Origin: Dysgonomonas sp. HDW5A
GTDB lineage: Bacteria; Bacteroidota; Bacteroidia; Bacteroidales; Dysgonomonadaceae
DNA: 64,000 nucleotides
Direction of reading: 5' to 3'
Assembly (NCBI RefSeq): GCF_011299555.1
Contig: NZ_CP049857.1
Span: 3,906,001 to 3,970,000, forward strand
Position 1 is the first letter of the stretch; each line of letters begins with the position of its first letter. A program made the position numbers and the translations under genes. Shown piece after piece: positions 36,075 to 44,744 of the stretch. The notes under the pieces are model-generated. The model was not told where the DNA came from. It saw only the letters and a list, made by a program, of their open reading frames with translations, and ran no database searches.

Positions 36075-38105
36075 ATGAATGATATAAAAGTTCTAAACAA
36101 ATCTGCGGATAATATCCGTATTCTAGCTGCATCGATGGTTGAAAAAGCAAAATCCGGACATCCTGGAGGAGCAATGGGTGGAGCCGATTTTATTAATGTC
36201 TTGTTTTCTGAATTTCTGGTTTATAATCCAGAAAATCCACGTTGGGAAAACAGAGATCGTTTTTTTCTAGATCCGGGTCATATGTCTCCCATGTTATATT
36301 CAACACTAACATTGGCAGGAAAGTATACCTTAGATGATTTAAAACAATTCCGTCAATGGGGAAGCATTACTCCAGGTCACCCCGAATTAGATTTAGATCA
36401 TGGAATTGAAAATACTTCTGGTCCATTAGGCCAAGGGCATACATTTGCTGTAGGTGCTGCTATCGCAGCCAAATTTCTAAAAGCACGTTTTGGTGATCAA
36501 ATGGATCACACAATATATACGTTTATATCTGACGGTGGTATACAAGAAGAAATATCTCAAGGAGCAGGTCGTATTGCTGGTCATTTAGGCTTGAATAATT
36601 TGATCATGTTCTATGATTCCAATGGTATACAGTTATCAACAAAAACTTCGGAGGTTAGCGACGAAGATATTGTAGCTAAATATAATGCTTGGGGCTGGAA
36701 AGTTATCTCAATAAATGGAAATGACGCTGCTGAAATTAGAGCAGCCTTAGTTGAAGCTAAAGCAGAAAAATCAAAACCAACCCTTATAGTAGGTCACACT
36801 ATTATGGGAAAAGGTGCTGTTAAAGATGATAATTCAAGTTTCGAAGGACAAACTGCGACTCACGGTATGCCTCTTGGTGAAAGTGGTGCCAGTTTCGAAA
36901 AATCAATAATTAACCTAGGTGGTGATCCACAAAACCCGTTCCAAATATTTCCGGAAGCAAAAGAGCTATACGCAAAAAGAGCAAAAGAGCTGAAAGAAAT
37001 TGTAGCTAAACTCAATGAGAAAAAAGCTAAATGGGCTTCAGAAAACCCCGAATTAGCAGATAAAATGAAACGTTGGTTTGAAGGAGAAGTTCCTCAAATT
37101 GATTGGGCTGGTATAGAACAAAAAAATGATATTGCTTCTCGTGCTGCATCTGCAGCAGTACTTTCAGTATTAGCTCAGAATATAGAGAACATGATTGTTT
37201 CATCTGCCGATTTATCTAATTCTGATAAAACTGACGGCTTTCTTAAATATACAACAAGTTTTAAAAAGAACGATTTCTCCGGTGCCTTCTTACAGGTAGG
37301 TGTTAGTGAGCTAACAATGGCTTGTTTATCAATAGGAATGAGTTTACACGGAGGAGTTATTGCAGCTTGTGCCACATTCTTTGTATTCTCGGATTACATG
37401 AAACCAGCTATTCGTTTAGCAGCAATCATGCAACAACCTGTTAAATTTATCTGGACACATGATGCATTTCGTGTAGGGGAAGACGGTCCTACTCATGAAC
37501 CTGTAGAACAAGAAGCACAATTGAGATTGATGGAGAAATTGAAAAATCACCATAACCAAAATTCAATGTTGGTACTTCGTCCTGCTGATGCCGTAGAGAC
37601 TACTGTTTCATGGAAGCTGGCAATGGAAAATACTTCTACACCTACGGGACTAATCTTCTCTCGTCAGAACATAAAAGATTTACCTGCTAAAACTTCACGT
37701 TACAACGAAGCTCTTCAAGCAGCTAAAGGAGCATATATAGTTACTGATTCGGATAACTACGATGTTATACTTTTAGCTTCAGGTTCAGAAGTTGCAACTT
37801 TAGTAGAAGGTTCTAAACTTTTAGAAGCCGATGGAATAAAATCCAGAATTGTCTCTGTTCCTTCTGAAGGACTCTTTAGAAATCAGTATAAAGAATATCA
37901 AGACTCGGTTATTCCTTCTGGCAAAAAAATATTCGGATTGACTGCTGGTCTTCCGGTAAACCTTCTTGGTTTAGTTGGCGATGCAGGAAAAGTCTGGGGA
38001 CTTGAAACTTTTGGATTCTCTGCTCCTTATAAAGTATTGGATGAAAAACTAGGTTTTACAGCTGATAATGTATACAAACAAGTCAAAGAATATCTGAGAA
38101 AATAA
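36075..38105 (+). CDS. tkt: Transketolase
   Basis: 676 residues, full-length single-chain transketolase. The N-terminal thiamine-pyrophosphate domain has AKSGHPGGAMGGADF, GPLGQGHTFAVGAAI and the TPP motif SDGGIQEEISQGAG; the middle pyrimidine-binding domain has RVGEDGPTHEPVEQEA with the conserved Glu region; the C-terminal domain follows. It moves two-carbon units between sugar phosphates in the non-oxidative pentose phosphate pathway. The adjacent downstream gene rpiB works in the same pathway, so the pair is a functional unit. The stop codon is immediately followed by a degenerate palindrome and then the short repeat at 38121. Confidence 0.96.
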   Translation: MNDIKVLNKSADNIRILAASMVEKAKSGHPGGAMGGADFINVLFSEFLVYNPENPRWENRDRFFLDPGHMSPMLYSTLTLAGKYTLDDLKQFRQWGSITPGHPELDLDHGIENTSGPLGQGHTFAVGAAIAAKFLKARFGDQMDHTIYTFISDGGIQEEISQGAGRIAGHLGLNNLIMFYDSNGIQLSTKTSEVSDEDIVAKYNAWGWKVISINGNDAAEIRAALVEAKAEKSKPTLIVGHTIMGKGAVKDDNSSFEGQTATHGMPLGESGASFEKSIINLGGDPQNPFQIFPEAKELYAKRAKELKEIVAKLNEKKAKWASENPELADKMKRWFEGEVPQIDWAGIEQKNDIASRAASAAVLSVLAQNIENMIVSSADLSNSDKTDGFLKYTTSFKKNDFSGAFLQVGVSELTMACLSIGMSLHGGVIAACATFFVFSDYMKPAIRLAAIMQQPVKFIWTHDAFRVGEDGPTHEPVEQEAQLRLMEKLKNHHNQNSMLVLRPADAVETTVSWKLAMENTSTPTGLIFSRQNIKDLPAKTSRYNEALQAAKGAYIVTDSDNYDVILLASGSEVATLVEGSKLLEADGIKSRIVSVPSEGLFRNQYKEYQDSVIPSGKKIFGLTAGLPVNLLGLVGDAGKVWGLETFGFSAPYKVLDEKLGFTADNVYKQVKEYLRK

Positions 38106-38120
38106 GCTCTCAGAAGTTTT

Positions 38121-38138
38121 TATTGCTTTGGTAAGCAT
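38121..38138 (+). repeat. Short intergenic repeat TATTGCTTTGGYARGCAT, copy 2
   Basis: TATTGCTTTGGTAAGCAT; TGCTT and AAGCA pair perfectly around TGGT. Copy 1 is at 25012-25029. It is 72 nt upstream of rpiB. Just before it, 38104-38118 reads AAGCTCTCAGAAGTT, a degenerate form (two broken pairs) of the 15-nt palindrome family found next to murB. Confidence 0.45.
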
Positions 38139-38210
38139 GAAAACAAATGATAGTTATGATTCTGAAATACGACATTAATATTTTTTGTTACTTAATAAAA
38201 GTCTATAATT

Positions 38211-38684
38211 ATGGCTAATACACAATCGCAATCATTGTTCTCTCAATCGGAGAAACCCGTTGGTCTTTGTAGCGACCATGCCGGATTTGAATTAAAATCC
38301 TATTTAATTTCTCTTTTTGAAGAGAAAGGTATAGCATATAAAGATTTTGGGACTTACACATCCGAAAGTTGTGATTATCCTGACTTTGCCCACCCAATGG
38401 CTATAGCTATTGAAAAGGGAGAGTGTTATCCGGGAATTGGAATATGTGGAACTGGTAATGGTATAAATATTACTTTGAATAAACATCAAGGTATCAGATC
38501 AGTACTATGCTGGAATCCTGAAATTGCAAAACTAACAAGGGCACATAATGATGCAAATGTTTTAGTCATACCTGGACGTTATGTCTCTAACGAAGAAGCT
38601 TATAATATTGTTGTCGCATTCTTCAATACGCCATTTGAAGGTGGACGCCATATAAGGCGTATCGAGAAAATTCCGGTTAAATAA
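38211..38684 (+). CDS. rpiB: Ribose-5-phosphate isomerase B
   Basis: 157 residues, RpiB/LacAB fold. The active-site pieces are present: CSDHAGFELKSYL (20-32), DYPDFAHPMA, and the catalytic Cys79 in GICGTGNGINI. A short N-terminal extension (about 14 residues, Ser/Gln-rich) precedes the conserved start. It interconverts ribose 5-phosphate and ribulose 5-phosphate and fits directly with transketolase upstream. A strong terminator follows. Confidence 0.94.
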   Translation: MANTQSQSLFSQSEKPVGLCSDHAGFELKSYLISLFEEKGIAYKDFGTYTSESCDYPDFAHPMAIAIEKGECYPGIGICGTGNGINITLNKHQGIRSVLCWNPEIAKLTRAHNDANVLVIPGRYVSNEEAYNIVVAFFNTPFEGGRHIRRIEKIPVK

Positions 38685-38690
38685 ACAATA

Positions 38691-38720
38691 AAAAAAGGCT
38701 TCTATTATGAAGCCTTTTTT
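38691..38720 (+). terminator. Terminator of rpiB, overlapping the convergent gene
   Basis: GGCTTC (38697-38702) pairs with GAAGCC (38709-38714); the stem extends with A-T pairs between the A run 38691-38696 and the T run 38715-38720, so it may act on both strands. The minus-strand neighbour's stop codon lies in the T run. Confidence 0.85.
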
Positions 38721-39462
38721 ATTTAATATAGATCAATAGTATTATTTGTATGATGATATTCAATGGTAGAAACCAGATTATCCATTTCATTGAATTATTC
38801 TTAAAAAAAACATTTTTCATATAAGTATCTAATTGAATATATAACATCTCACTTAATGTTTTACTATCCTTTCTACCACTTTTCAAATCATCCTGCATAT
38901 TAAAAAGAAAATCACTAAAAGGAATACGCCTCAAAATAAATTTCACTGATTTTTGCAAATAATTTGGTAATTTTTTCCCGTAAACCTCAATCATTAAACT
39001 CCCTACATTCAACATTTTTTCAACATCTCGCTTTCCCATTAATCTATTGCCTCCTGAAATTATCTTTTCAATAATTTTTACACAGATTTTTTTAAACAAA
39101 GGAGTTAAGTACCTATATCCAATATTTAATGTATCCACTAATATATATTTATATGTAGAATATAAAGCAAAAGCTGTAGAAGTAAGGCCTATAAACAATA
39201 TAATAAATAAGCAAAAACTTGATTCATTTATAGCCTTATTACCATACTTAAAAAGAGAAACTATAAGAAAAATAATATTAGGTAAACCAAAGGCTAGTAA
39301 TACTAAGATAAACCACTTTATTGCTTTTAAACTCTGCCTACCAGCATCTTTTATAAGTTCATTAAATGAAAATGAAGAATCGCAAACTGTGTCCGATTGA
39401 GTACTCACAGACTGGATATTATTCTTTACAGAATTATCTCTATCATCATTTTTGATATCCAT
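38719..39462 (-). CDS. Integral membrane protein of unknown function
   Basis: 247 residues; I do not recognise a family. The first 45 residues are polar. Two hydrophobic helices follow (about 45-70, IKWFILVLLAFGLPNIIFLIV, and about 80-105, CLFIILFIGLTSTAFALYS), then a basic soluble part with several amphipathic helices (KKICVKIIEKIISGGNRL, VKFILRRIPFSDFL) and a last hydrophobic segment at the C-terminus (WIIWFLPLNIIIQIILLIYI). It is more AT-rich than its neighbours by eye. It is alone on the minus strand between rpiB and rmlA, which might reflect a recent insertion; there are no mobility genes. Confidence 0.6.
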   Translation of the reverse strand: MDIKNDDRDNSVKNNIQSVSTQSDTVCDSSFSFNELIKDAGRQSLKAIKWFILVLLAFGLPNIIFLIVSLFKYGNKAINESSFCLFIILFIGLTSTAFALYSTYKYILVDTLNIGYRYLTPLFKKICVKIIEKIISGGNRLMGKRDVEKMLNVGSLMIEVYGKKLPNYLQKSVKFILRRIPFSDFLFNMQDDLKSGRKDSKTLSEMLYIQLDTYMKNVFFKNNSMKWIIWFLPLNIIIQIILLIYIK

Positions 39463-39566
39463 ATAATTAAATCTTAAATTAGTTAGCAGCCAAATATATA
39501 CTTTTTATTTAACATATTCGAAACTTTCCTCTTTATGCATATGTTTTTTTGTTAAGAGCAAAATAG

Positions 39567-39574
39567 TATCTTTG
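39567..39574 (+). promoter_or_regulatory. Candidate -7 element of the rmlA-rmlC unit
   Basis: TATCTTTG matches TAnnTTTG, 23 nt before the ATG. A TTTG at 39548-39551 lies 15 nt upstream, shorter than usual. Confidence 0.55.
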
Positions 39575-39597
39575 CCATAACATCAAAAGAAATAAGC

Positions 39598-40458
39598 ATG
39601 AAAGGAATCATTCTTGCGGGTGGAAGTGCAACCAGACTTTATCCATTATCTAAAGCAATTTCAAAACAAATAATGCCTGTTTATGACAAGCCTATGATCT
39701 ATTATCCGCTTTCTACTCTTATGTTAGCGGGAATTAGAGAAGTACTAATCATATCGACACCTCGAGATCTTCCTATGTTCCAAGACTTATTGGGAACCGG
39801 AGAAGAACTAGGAATGCGTTTTGAGTATATAGTTCAAGAAAAACCGGATGGATTAGCTCAGGCTTTTGTTCTTGGTGCTGAGTTTCTGAATGGAGAACCG
39901 GGCTGCCTTATACTTGGAGATAATATGTTTTATGGTCAAGGATTCTCAGCCATGCTTAACCGTGCAGCTTCAATAAATAAAGGTGCATGTATTTTTGGCT
40001 ATTATGTAAAAGATCCCAGAGCATATGGAGTAGTAGAATTTGATGAAAGTGGAAAGGTATTTTCTTTAGAAGAAAAACCGGAAAAACCTAAATCTAATTA
40101 TGCAGTTCCCGGATTGTATTTCTACGATAGCTCTGTTTCTGAAAAAGCTAAAAAACTGAAACCCTCCCCTAGAGGAGAATATGAAATAACAGATCTAAAC
40201 AAAGTCTATCTAAACGAAGGAACATTACAAGTTGAGCTTTTTGGTAGAGGATTTGCCTGGCTAGATACCGGTAACTGTGATAGTTTATTGGAAGCAGGAA
40301 ATTTTGTTGAAACAATACAAAGCAGACAGGGCTTTTATATTGCTTGCATAGAAGAAATAGCTTGGCGTAATGGTTGGATTAATAACAATCAACTTGAAGA
40401 TCTTGGCAAAAGATTAGATAAAACAGCATACGGAAAATATATTTTAAGCTTATTATAA
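39598..40458 (+). CDS. rmlA: Glucose-1-phosphate thymidylyltransferase
   Basis: 286 residues, normal for the short RmlA type. The nucleotide-binding signature is [17 protein letters not shown]; metal and sugar sites are in [12 protein letters not shown] and [20 protein letters not shown]. It joins dTTP and glucose 1-phosphate, the first step to dTDP-rhamnose, and is usually feedback-inhibited by dTDP-rhamnose. rmlC follows after 3 nt. rmlB is 13 kb away and rmlD is not in the window. Confidence 0.96.
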   Translation: MKGIILAGGSATRLYPLSKAISKQIMPVYDKPMIYYPLSTLMLAGIREVLIISTPRDLPMFQDLLGTGEELGMRFEYIVQEKPDGLAQAFVLGAEFLNGEPGCLILGDNMFYGQGFSAMLNRAASINKGACIFGYYVKDPRAYGVVEFDESGKVFSLEEKPEKPKSNYAVPGLYFYDSSVSEKAKKLKPSPRGEYEITDLNKVYLNEGTLQVELFGRGFAWLDTGNCDSLLEAGNFVETIQSRQGFYIACIEEIAWRNGWINNNQLEDLGKRLDKTAYGKYILSLL

Positions 40459-40461
40459 AGA

Positions 40462-41010
40462 ATGAAATTTACAGAACAATATATAAGTGGAGTTTGGGTA
40501 ATTGAACCCAGTGTATTCAGTGATGATCGCGGTTATTTTATGGAATCTTTTAAACAAGCTGAGTTTGAAAAATTCGTAGGAAAAACAGATTTCATACAAG
40601 ATAATGAATCTAAGTCTTCGAGAGGAGTTCTAAGGGGTTTGCATTACCAAACGGGAGAATTTGCACAAGCTAAATTAGTCAGAGTAATACAGGGAAGTGT
40701 GCTTGATGTAGCTGTAGATATACGCAAATCGTCCCCTACTTTTGGGCAATATGTAGCTGTGGAACTTACTGCTGAAAATAAAAAGCAATTATTTGTACCC
40801 AGGGGTTTTGCACATGGCTTTGTAGTATTGAGTAATACAGCAATATTTACATATAAAGTTGATAATGTATATGCTCCCGGTTATGAAGCTTCAATTATAT
40901 GGAGCGATCCGACAATTGGTATTGATTGGGGAATATCTGAAGATGAATTAATACTTTCCGGAAAAGACAAAACCGGTAAACTACTAACGGAAGCTATTTT
41001 GTTTGAATAG
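40462..41010 (+). CDS. rmlC: dTDP-4-dehydrorhamnose 3,5-epimerase
   Basis: 182 residues, cupin-fold RmlC of usual length. Catalytic His61 lies in RGVLRGLHYQ; the later stretch VPRGFAHGFVVLS and the tyrosine in KVDNVYAPGYE complete the active site. It epimerises dTDP-4-keto-6-deoxyglucose at C3 and C5. Only 3 nt separate it from rmlA and 3 nt from the lysozyme-like gene, so all three are one transcript. Confidence 0.96.
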   Translation: MKFTEQYISGVWVIEPSVFSDDRGYFMESFKQAEFEKFVGKTDFIQDNESKSSRGVLRGLHYQTGEFAQAKLVRVIQGSVLDVAVDIRKSSPTFGQYVAVELTAENKKQLFVPRGFAHGFVVLSNTAIFTYKVDNVYAPGYEASIIWSDPTIGIDWGISEDELILSGKDKTGKLLTEAILFE

Positions 41011-41013
41011 AAC

Positions 41014-41772
41014 ATGAGCAAAAAAACGAAAAAGAGAAAGTCTGATAATAAATTAAAGTCGATCACATTAGTGGCGACTTTAATTGTATTATTTCTCACT
41101 CTAGGATATTTTTTTTATAAAAAAAGTACAGCAAATACGTTTAATGAGAGTCAAAAATATCAAGTAAAAGGAGTAGACATATCACATCACAACCCAATAC
41201 TAGATTGGGCAGAAGTAAAGAGGCAAAATATCCACTTCACCTACATTAAAGCAACAGAAGGTATTACTCATGATGATCGCAACTATCCATATAATTATAA
41301 ATTAGCTAAAGAAAACAATATAAAAACCGGTTCGTATCACTTCTATAATTTTGGAGTTTCGGGTCGAGAACAAGCCAAACATTTTATTCGTGTTGCTGAA
41401 TGCCGATCCGGAGATTTAATTCCAGCTATTGATGTTGAACATTCGCCGGCAAACCCTTATAGTAAGGATCCAATATTTGTCAAAAGTGTTGTGAAAGAGC
41501 TCAAGGTTATGGAAAATGAGATGTATGAGCATTATGGAATTCATCCGATCATATACACTAATACTGACTGTTATAAATTATATATCAATAACTCTTTCCC
41601 AAATAATCCAATATGGATTAGCAGTTTGAATAAGGAACCAAGTGATGACATCAAGAATTGGATTATCTGGCAATTTACCCATACCGGAGAATTAGACGGA
41701 ATTGTTGGAGATCTGGATTTAAACTATTTCAGACACCCATTTGATGAATTACAAAAATTACAACTCCCATAA
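41014..41772 (+). CDS. Glycoside hydrolase family 25 lysozyme-like protein, membrane-anchored
   Basis: 252 residues. A very basic start (MSKKTKKRKS) is followed by one hydrophobic helix (about 17-35), so the protein is anchored in the inner membrane with the enzyme outside. The GH25 barrel covers about 50-250: GVDISHHNP (Asp55), YIKATEG, and IDVEHS with the catalytic Asp140/Glu142 pair. GH25 enzymes cut between MurNAc and GlcNAc of peptidoglycan. It is co-transcribed with rmlA and rmlC, suggesting surface remodelling linked to glycan attachment; that link is inference. Confidence 0.88.
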   Translation: MSKKTKKRKSDNKLKSITLVATLIVLFLTLGYFFYKKSTANTFNESQKYQVKGVDISHHNPILDWAEVKRQNIHFTYIKATEGITHDDRNYPYNYKLAKENNIKTGSYHFYNFGVSGREQAKHFIRVAECRSGDLIPAIDVEHSPANPYSKDPIFVKSVVKELKVMENEMYEHYGIHPIIYTNTDCYKLYINNSFPNNPIWISSLNKEPSDDIKNWIIWQFTHTGELDGIVGDLDLNYFRHPFDELQKLQLP

Positions 41773-41832
41773 GCTCCGCAATAATTATAACATCATTTTA
41801 CAAGAATAGAAAGAAATTATAAATAGAATTTA

Positions 41833-41840
41833 TAAATTTG
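41833..41840 (+). promoter_or_regulatory. Candidate -7 element of the S41 peptidase gene
   Basis: TAAATTTG fits TAnnTTTG, 21 nt before the ATG at 41862. It overlaps an in-frame TTG (41838), which argues that translation begins at the ATG. Confidence 0.5.
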
Positions 41841-41861
41841 GAAAAACATCATAAACAAGTA

Positions 41862-42863
41862 ATGAAGTATATACCAACGATTATAAGCTTATTATTAATA
41901 ACTCTGTTTTCATCCTGTTTTCATGAAGAAGAATACAATAACTCAAAGCGAGATAATTTTGAGCTTCTATGGAAAACTCTTGATCAAAAATACTGCTTCT
42001 TTAACTATAAAAATATAGACTGGGAAACAGTGCATACACAATATTCTAATCGGATAAGTGAAGATATGAGTAATGACGCTTTTTTTGATGTTATGGGAGA
42101 GATGCTCGCCGAACTACAAGATGGACATGTAAACCTAATAGCCACACACAATGTTGCTCGCTATTGGAAATGGTTTGAGGATTATCCTGATAATTTTGAT
42201 GAGAAAATACAGGAAAATTATCTTGGAACTGATTATTTAATAGCTTCGGGTATGAAGTATAAGATTCTCGAGGATAATATAGGTTATATATATTATAGCA
42301 GTTTTTCAAGTGGTATTGGCGAAGGCAATCTAGATCAAATAATTAACCGTATGTCTATTTGCAATGGTATTATTATTGATATCAGAAATAATGGAGGCGG
42401 TCTTTTGAGTAATGCAGATAAAATAGCAGCGCGTTTTTTTAATGATAAAACTTTAGTGGGTTATATTATGCATAAAAAGGGAACAGGGCATGATGATTTT
42501 TCAAACCCCTACCCTCGTTATATAGAGCCATCAAATCGTCTCAGATATCAAAAAAAGGTAGTCGTTCTTACCAACAGAAGATGCTATAGTTCTTCCAATG
42601 ACTTTGTAAATGCAATGACTTATGCTCCCAACGTAACTATTATAGGTGATAGAACCGGGGGGGGAAGTGGTTTACCATTTTCATCGGAACTACCCAACGG
42701 ATGGTCTGTTCGATTTTCGTCTTCTCCAATGGTTAATGCAAATAAAGAGCATATCGAATTTGGAATTGAACCTGATATAAAGGTCGATATGAGTAAATCG
42801 GATATGGCTAGGGGAATTGATACAATTATTGAAGCAGCACGTAATTTTTTAAACAATAAATAA
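41862..42863 (+). CDS. S41-family peptidase, lipoprotein
   Basis: 333 residues from the ATG at 41862. The N-terminus MKYIPTIISLLLITLFSSC is a lipoprotein signal with Cys19, so it should be lipidated and sit in the periplasm or at the outer membrane. The tail-specific protease core is present: EMLAELQDGHVNL, GIIIDIRNNGGGLL, and the nucleophile region NRRCYSSSNDFVNAM followed by GDRTGGGSGLP. I see no clear PDZ domain; the segment around GMKYKILEDNIGYIYYSSF connects directly to the catalytic part. Family members degrade or trim exported proteins. Followed by a small hairpin. Confidence 0.86.
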   Translation: MKYIPTIISLLLITLFSSCFHEEEYNNSKRDNFELLWKTLDQKYCFFNYKNIDWETVHTQYSNRISEDMSNDAFFDVMGEMLAELQDGHVNLIATHNVARYWKWFEDYPDNFDEKIQENYLGTDYLIASGMKYKILEDNIGYIYYSSFSSGIGEGNLDQIINRMSICNGIIIDIRNNGGGLLSNADKIAARFFNDKTLVGYIMHKKGTGHDDFSNPYPRYIEPSNRLRYQKKVVVLTNRRCYSSSNDFVNAMTYAPNVTIIGDRTGGGSGLPFSSELPNGWSVRFSSSPMVNANKEHIEFGIEPDIKVDMSKSDMARGIDTIIEAARNFLNNK

Positions 42864-42879
42864 GAGCTCACGAGCCTTT
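42862..42879 (+). terminator. Weak terminator-like hairpin after the S41 peptidase gene
   Basis: Starts at the stop codon: GCTC (42866-42869) pairs with GAGC (42872-42875), extended by A-T and G-U pairs to AAG...TTT with one mismatch, followed by TTTT. A 2-nt loop is too tight, so the real loop would be larger and the stem weaker. Confidence 0.35.
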
Positions 42880-42934
42880 TACCTCTCTGGCCGGCAAACC
42901 ACTAAAACTAATTCTAATTTCAAAATACAAGCAC

Positions 42935-43498
42935 ATGGAAATCATTATTTTCTTCATCATTCTTATTGTTTTAGTCTGGATTATAATTATTACATTAAAA
43001 AACAGACTAATAGGCTTAAAAAACAAAGTCGAATATGCTAACGGAGCTGTAGATGCGATGTTTAAGCAACGATATGACTTAATTCCCAATTTAGTAGCTA
43101 CAGTAAAGCAGTATATGCAACATGAAAGCTCATTGCTTGAAAGGTTAGTACAGCTTAGGGCAAAAGCACAAAGTCCTAACATTACAGATACTCAAAAAAA
43201 TGAATTGAATGGTCAGATAGATCAAGCAATCAGATCATTTAATATTTCGGTTGAGAACTATCCCGATCTAAAAGCCAGTGAACAATTTACGAGACTACAA
43301 GCATCATTAAATGAATGTGAGGGACAACTGGCTGCTGCCCGTAGAACTTATAATGCTGCTGTTATGGAATATAATAATGGTATAGAGATGTTTCCTACAA
43401 GTATATTTGCGTCTCAAATGGGATACCAACGTAAAGAAATGATTACAGCAACACAAACAGAACAACAAAACCCGAATGTCGGAAACCTGTTTCAGTAA
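42935..43498 (+). CDS. LemA family protein
   Basis: 187 residues. One N-terminal membrane helix (IIFFIILIVLVWIIIITL) is followed by the LemA core, recognisable by NKVEYANGAVDAMFKQRYDLIPNLVATVKQYM and later AARRTYNAAVMEYNNGIEMFPTSIFA. The rest is all-helical. LemA proteins are widespread membrane-linked helical bundles without an established activity. The next gene (39 nt downstream) codes for a DUF3137 protein, a pairing common in Bacteroidetes, so they probably form one membrane complex. Confidence 0.9.
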   Translation: MEIIIFFIILIVLVWIIIITLKNRLIGLKNKVEYANGAVDAMFKQRYDLIPNLVATVKQYMQHESSLLERLVQLRAKAQSPNITDTQKNELNGQIDQAIRSFNISVENYPDLKASEQFTRLQASLNECEGQLAAARRTYNAAVMEYNNGIEMFPTSIFASQMGYQRKEMITATQTEQQNPNVGNLFQ

Positions 43499-43537
43499 AT
43501 ACTATTATATCTGTCGAATACACTAATCAAACAATGC

Positions 43538-44533
43538 ATGTCTGCATCACTTCTGAATAATATTGAGCAACGAATATCTGATCTTCAATTTCAGTTACAA
43601 TACAAGTTACAACCTCTGGAAGATATAAGAATAGAATTTAAGAAAAGGCTGAAAATATTCTGGATTACGATTGCCATATCCTTTTCAATATCCGCAGCAA
43701 TTATTCTATTGCTCTACTTTCCAGTAGCACCATTGCTTCTAGCTCTCATTATCGGATATATCATTTGGTATATATACAAGATAAATCCCATAAAAAAGAA
43801 TCTCTCCGACCAATTCTATAAGGAGATAGTACCACATATTATATCTGAATTTCTATCTGATATATATTTTCAGCGAGATAATTGCATCAGCGAAAAAGAT
43901 TATTTCTCGTCCAATTTATTCCGAAAATCTACGGATAAATATCAGGGATACAATCTAATTAAAGGAAATTTGGGACATACTTCCATGTTATTTTCAAATT
44001 TACATACGCAGTATAAAACCACATCTACTGACAGTAAAGGACGAACCAGAACCCAATGGCATACTATCTTTAAAGGAGTATTTCTTATAACTGACAGTAA
44101 TAAAAACTTTAATGGAGAGATATACATATTTCCTGATACTGCAGAACGGATGTTAGGTGGTATAGGAAGGTGGATGCAAGAAAAATTCGGATCGGCCGGA
44201 AGAGGTGAAATGATATACCTGGAGGATCCTAACTTCGAAAAAAGATATGTTGTATATGCCACTGACCCGGTAGAAGCTCGTTATATTCTAACTCCATCTA
44301 TGCAAGAATATTTCATGGAACTATCGAATAGATATGGCAAAGATTGTGTGTATGCTTCTTTTATTAATGGAAAATTATATTTAGCACTTAGTGGAAATTT
44401 TAATCTTTTTACTCTTAATACCAGCCGATCATTCAAAGATGAATTGACAACTAAGTATTATGTAGAAAACTTAGTACGTATTCTTTCTGCCGTAGAGATA
44501 CTTGATCTCAATACGCGTATATGGAATAAATAA
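43538..44533 (+). CDS. DUF3137 membrane protein
   Basis: 331 residues. After about 40 helical residues come two membrane helices (about 42-88: IFWITIAISFSISAAIILLL and PLLLALIIGYIIWYIY). The C-terminal part is soluble with the DUF3137 pattern: DSKGRTRTQWHTIFKGVFLI, then a strand-rich region ending SLMNR-like YFMELSNRYGKDCVYASFINGKLYLAL. The function is unknown; related proteins occur next to LemA as here. No terminator hairpin separates it clearly from rpsP, but rpsP has its own -7 element. Confidence 0.85.
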   Translation: MSASLLNNIEQRISDLQFQLQYKLQPLEDIRIEFKKRLKIFWITIAISFSISAAIILLLYFPVAPLLLALIIGYIIWYIYKINPIKKNLSDQFYKEIVPHIISEFLSDIYFQRDNCISEKDYFSSNLFRKSTDKYQGYNLIKGNLGHTSMLFSNLHTQYKTTSTDSKGRTRTQWHTIFKGVFLITDSNKNFNGEIYIFPDTAERMLGGIGRWMQEKFGSAGRGEMIYLEDPNFEKRYVVYATDPVEARYILTPSMQEYFMELSNRYGKDCVYASFINGKLYLALSGNFNLFTLNTSRSFKDELTTKYYVENLVRILSAVEILDLNTRIWNK

Positions 44534-44689
44534 AAATTTCAGACTATGAATTTTAGTATTTAAGTTCGCTGAATTATTTCTTCCTTTTAACAACGATCCT
44601 TATCATTAACAATTTTAAAAATGCGTGATTAAATTCCGGCTTACCCTTAAATATATTGACTTGCAGTAAATAAATACAAAAGTTATCCT

Positions 44690-44697
44690 TATATTTG
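44690..44697 (+). promoter_or_regulatory. Candidate -7 element of rpsP
   Basis: TATATTTG matches TAnnTTTG, 47 nt upstream of the ATG. A TTGACTTG stretch about 27 nt upstream is not at the standard -33 distance. The gap 44534-44744 otherwise shows nothing. Confidence 0.55.
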
Positions 44698-44744
44698 CAC
44701 CCGCTAATAAATAATTATGTACTAATTAAAAATTACTTTAAGAA

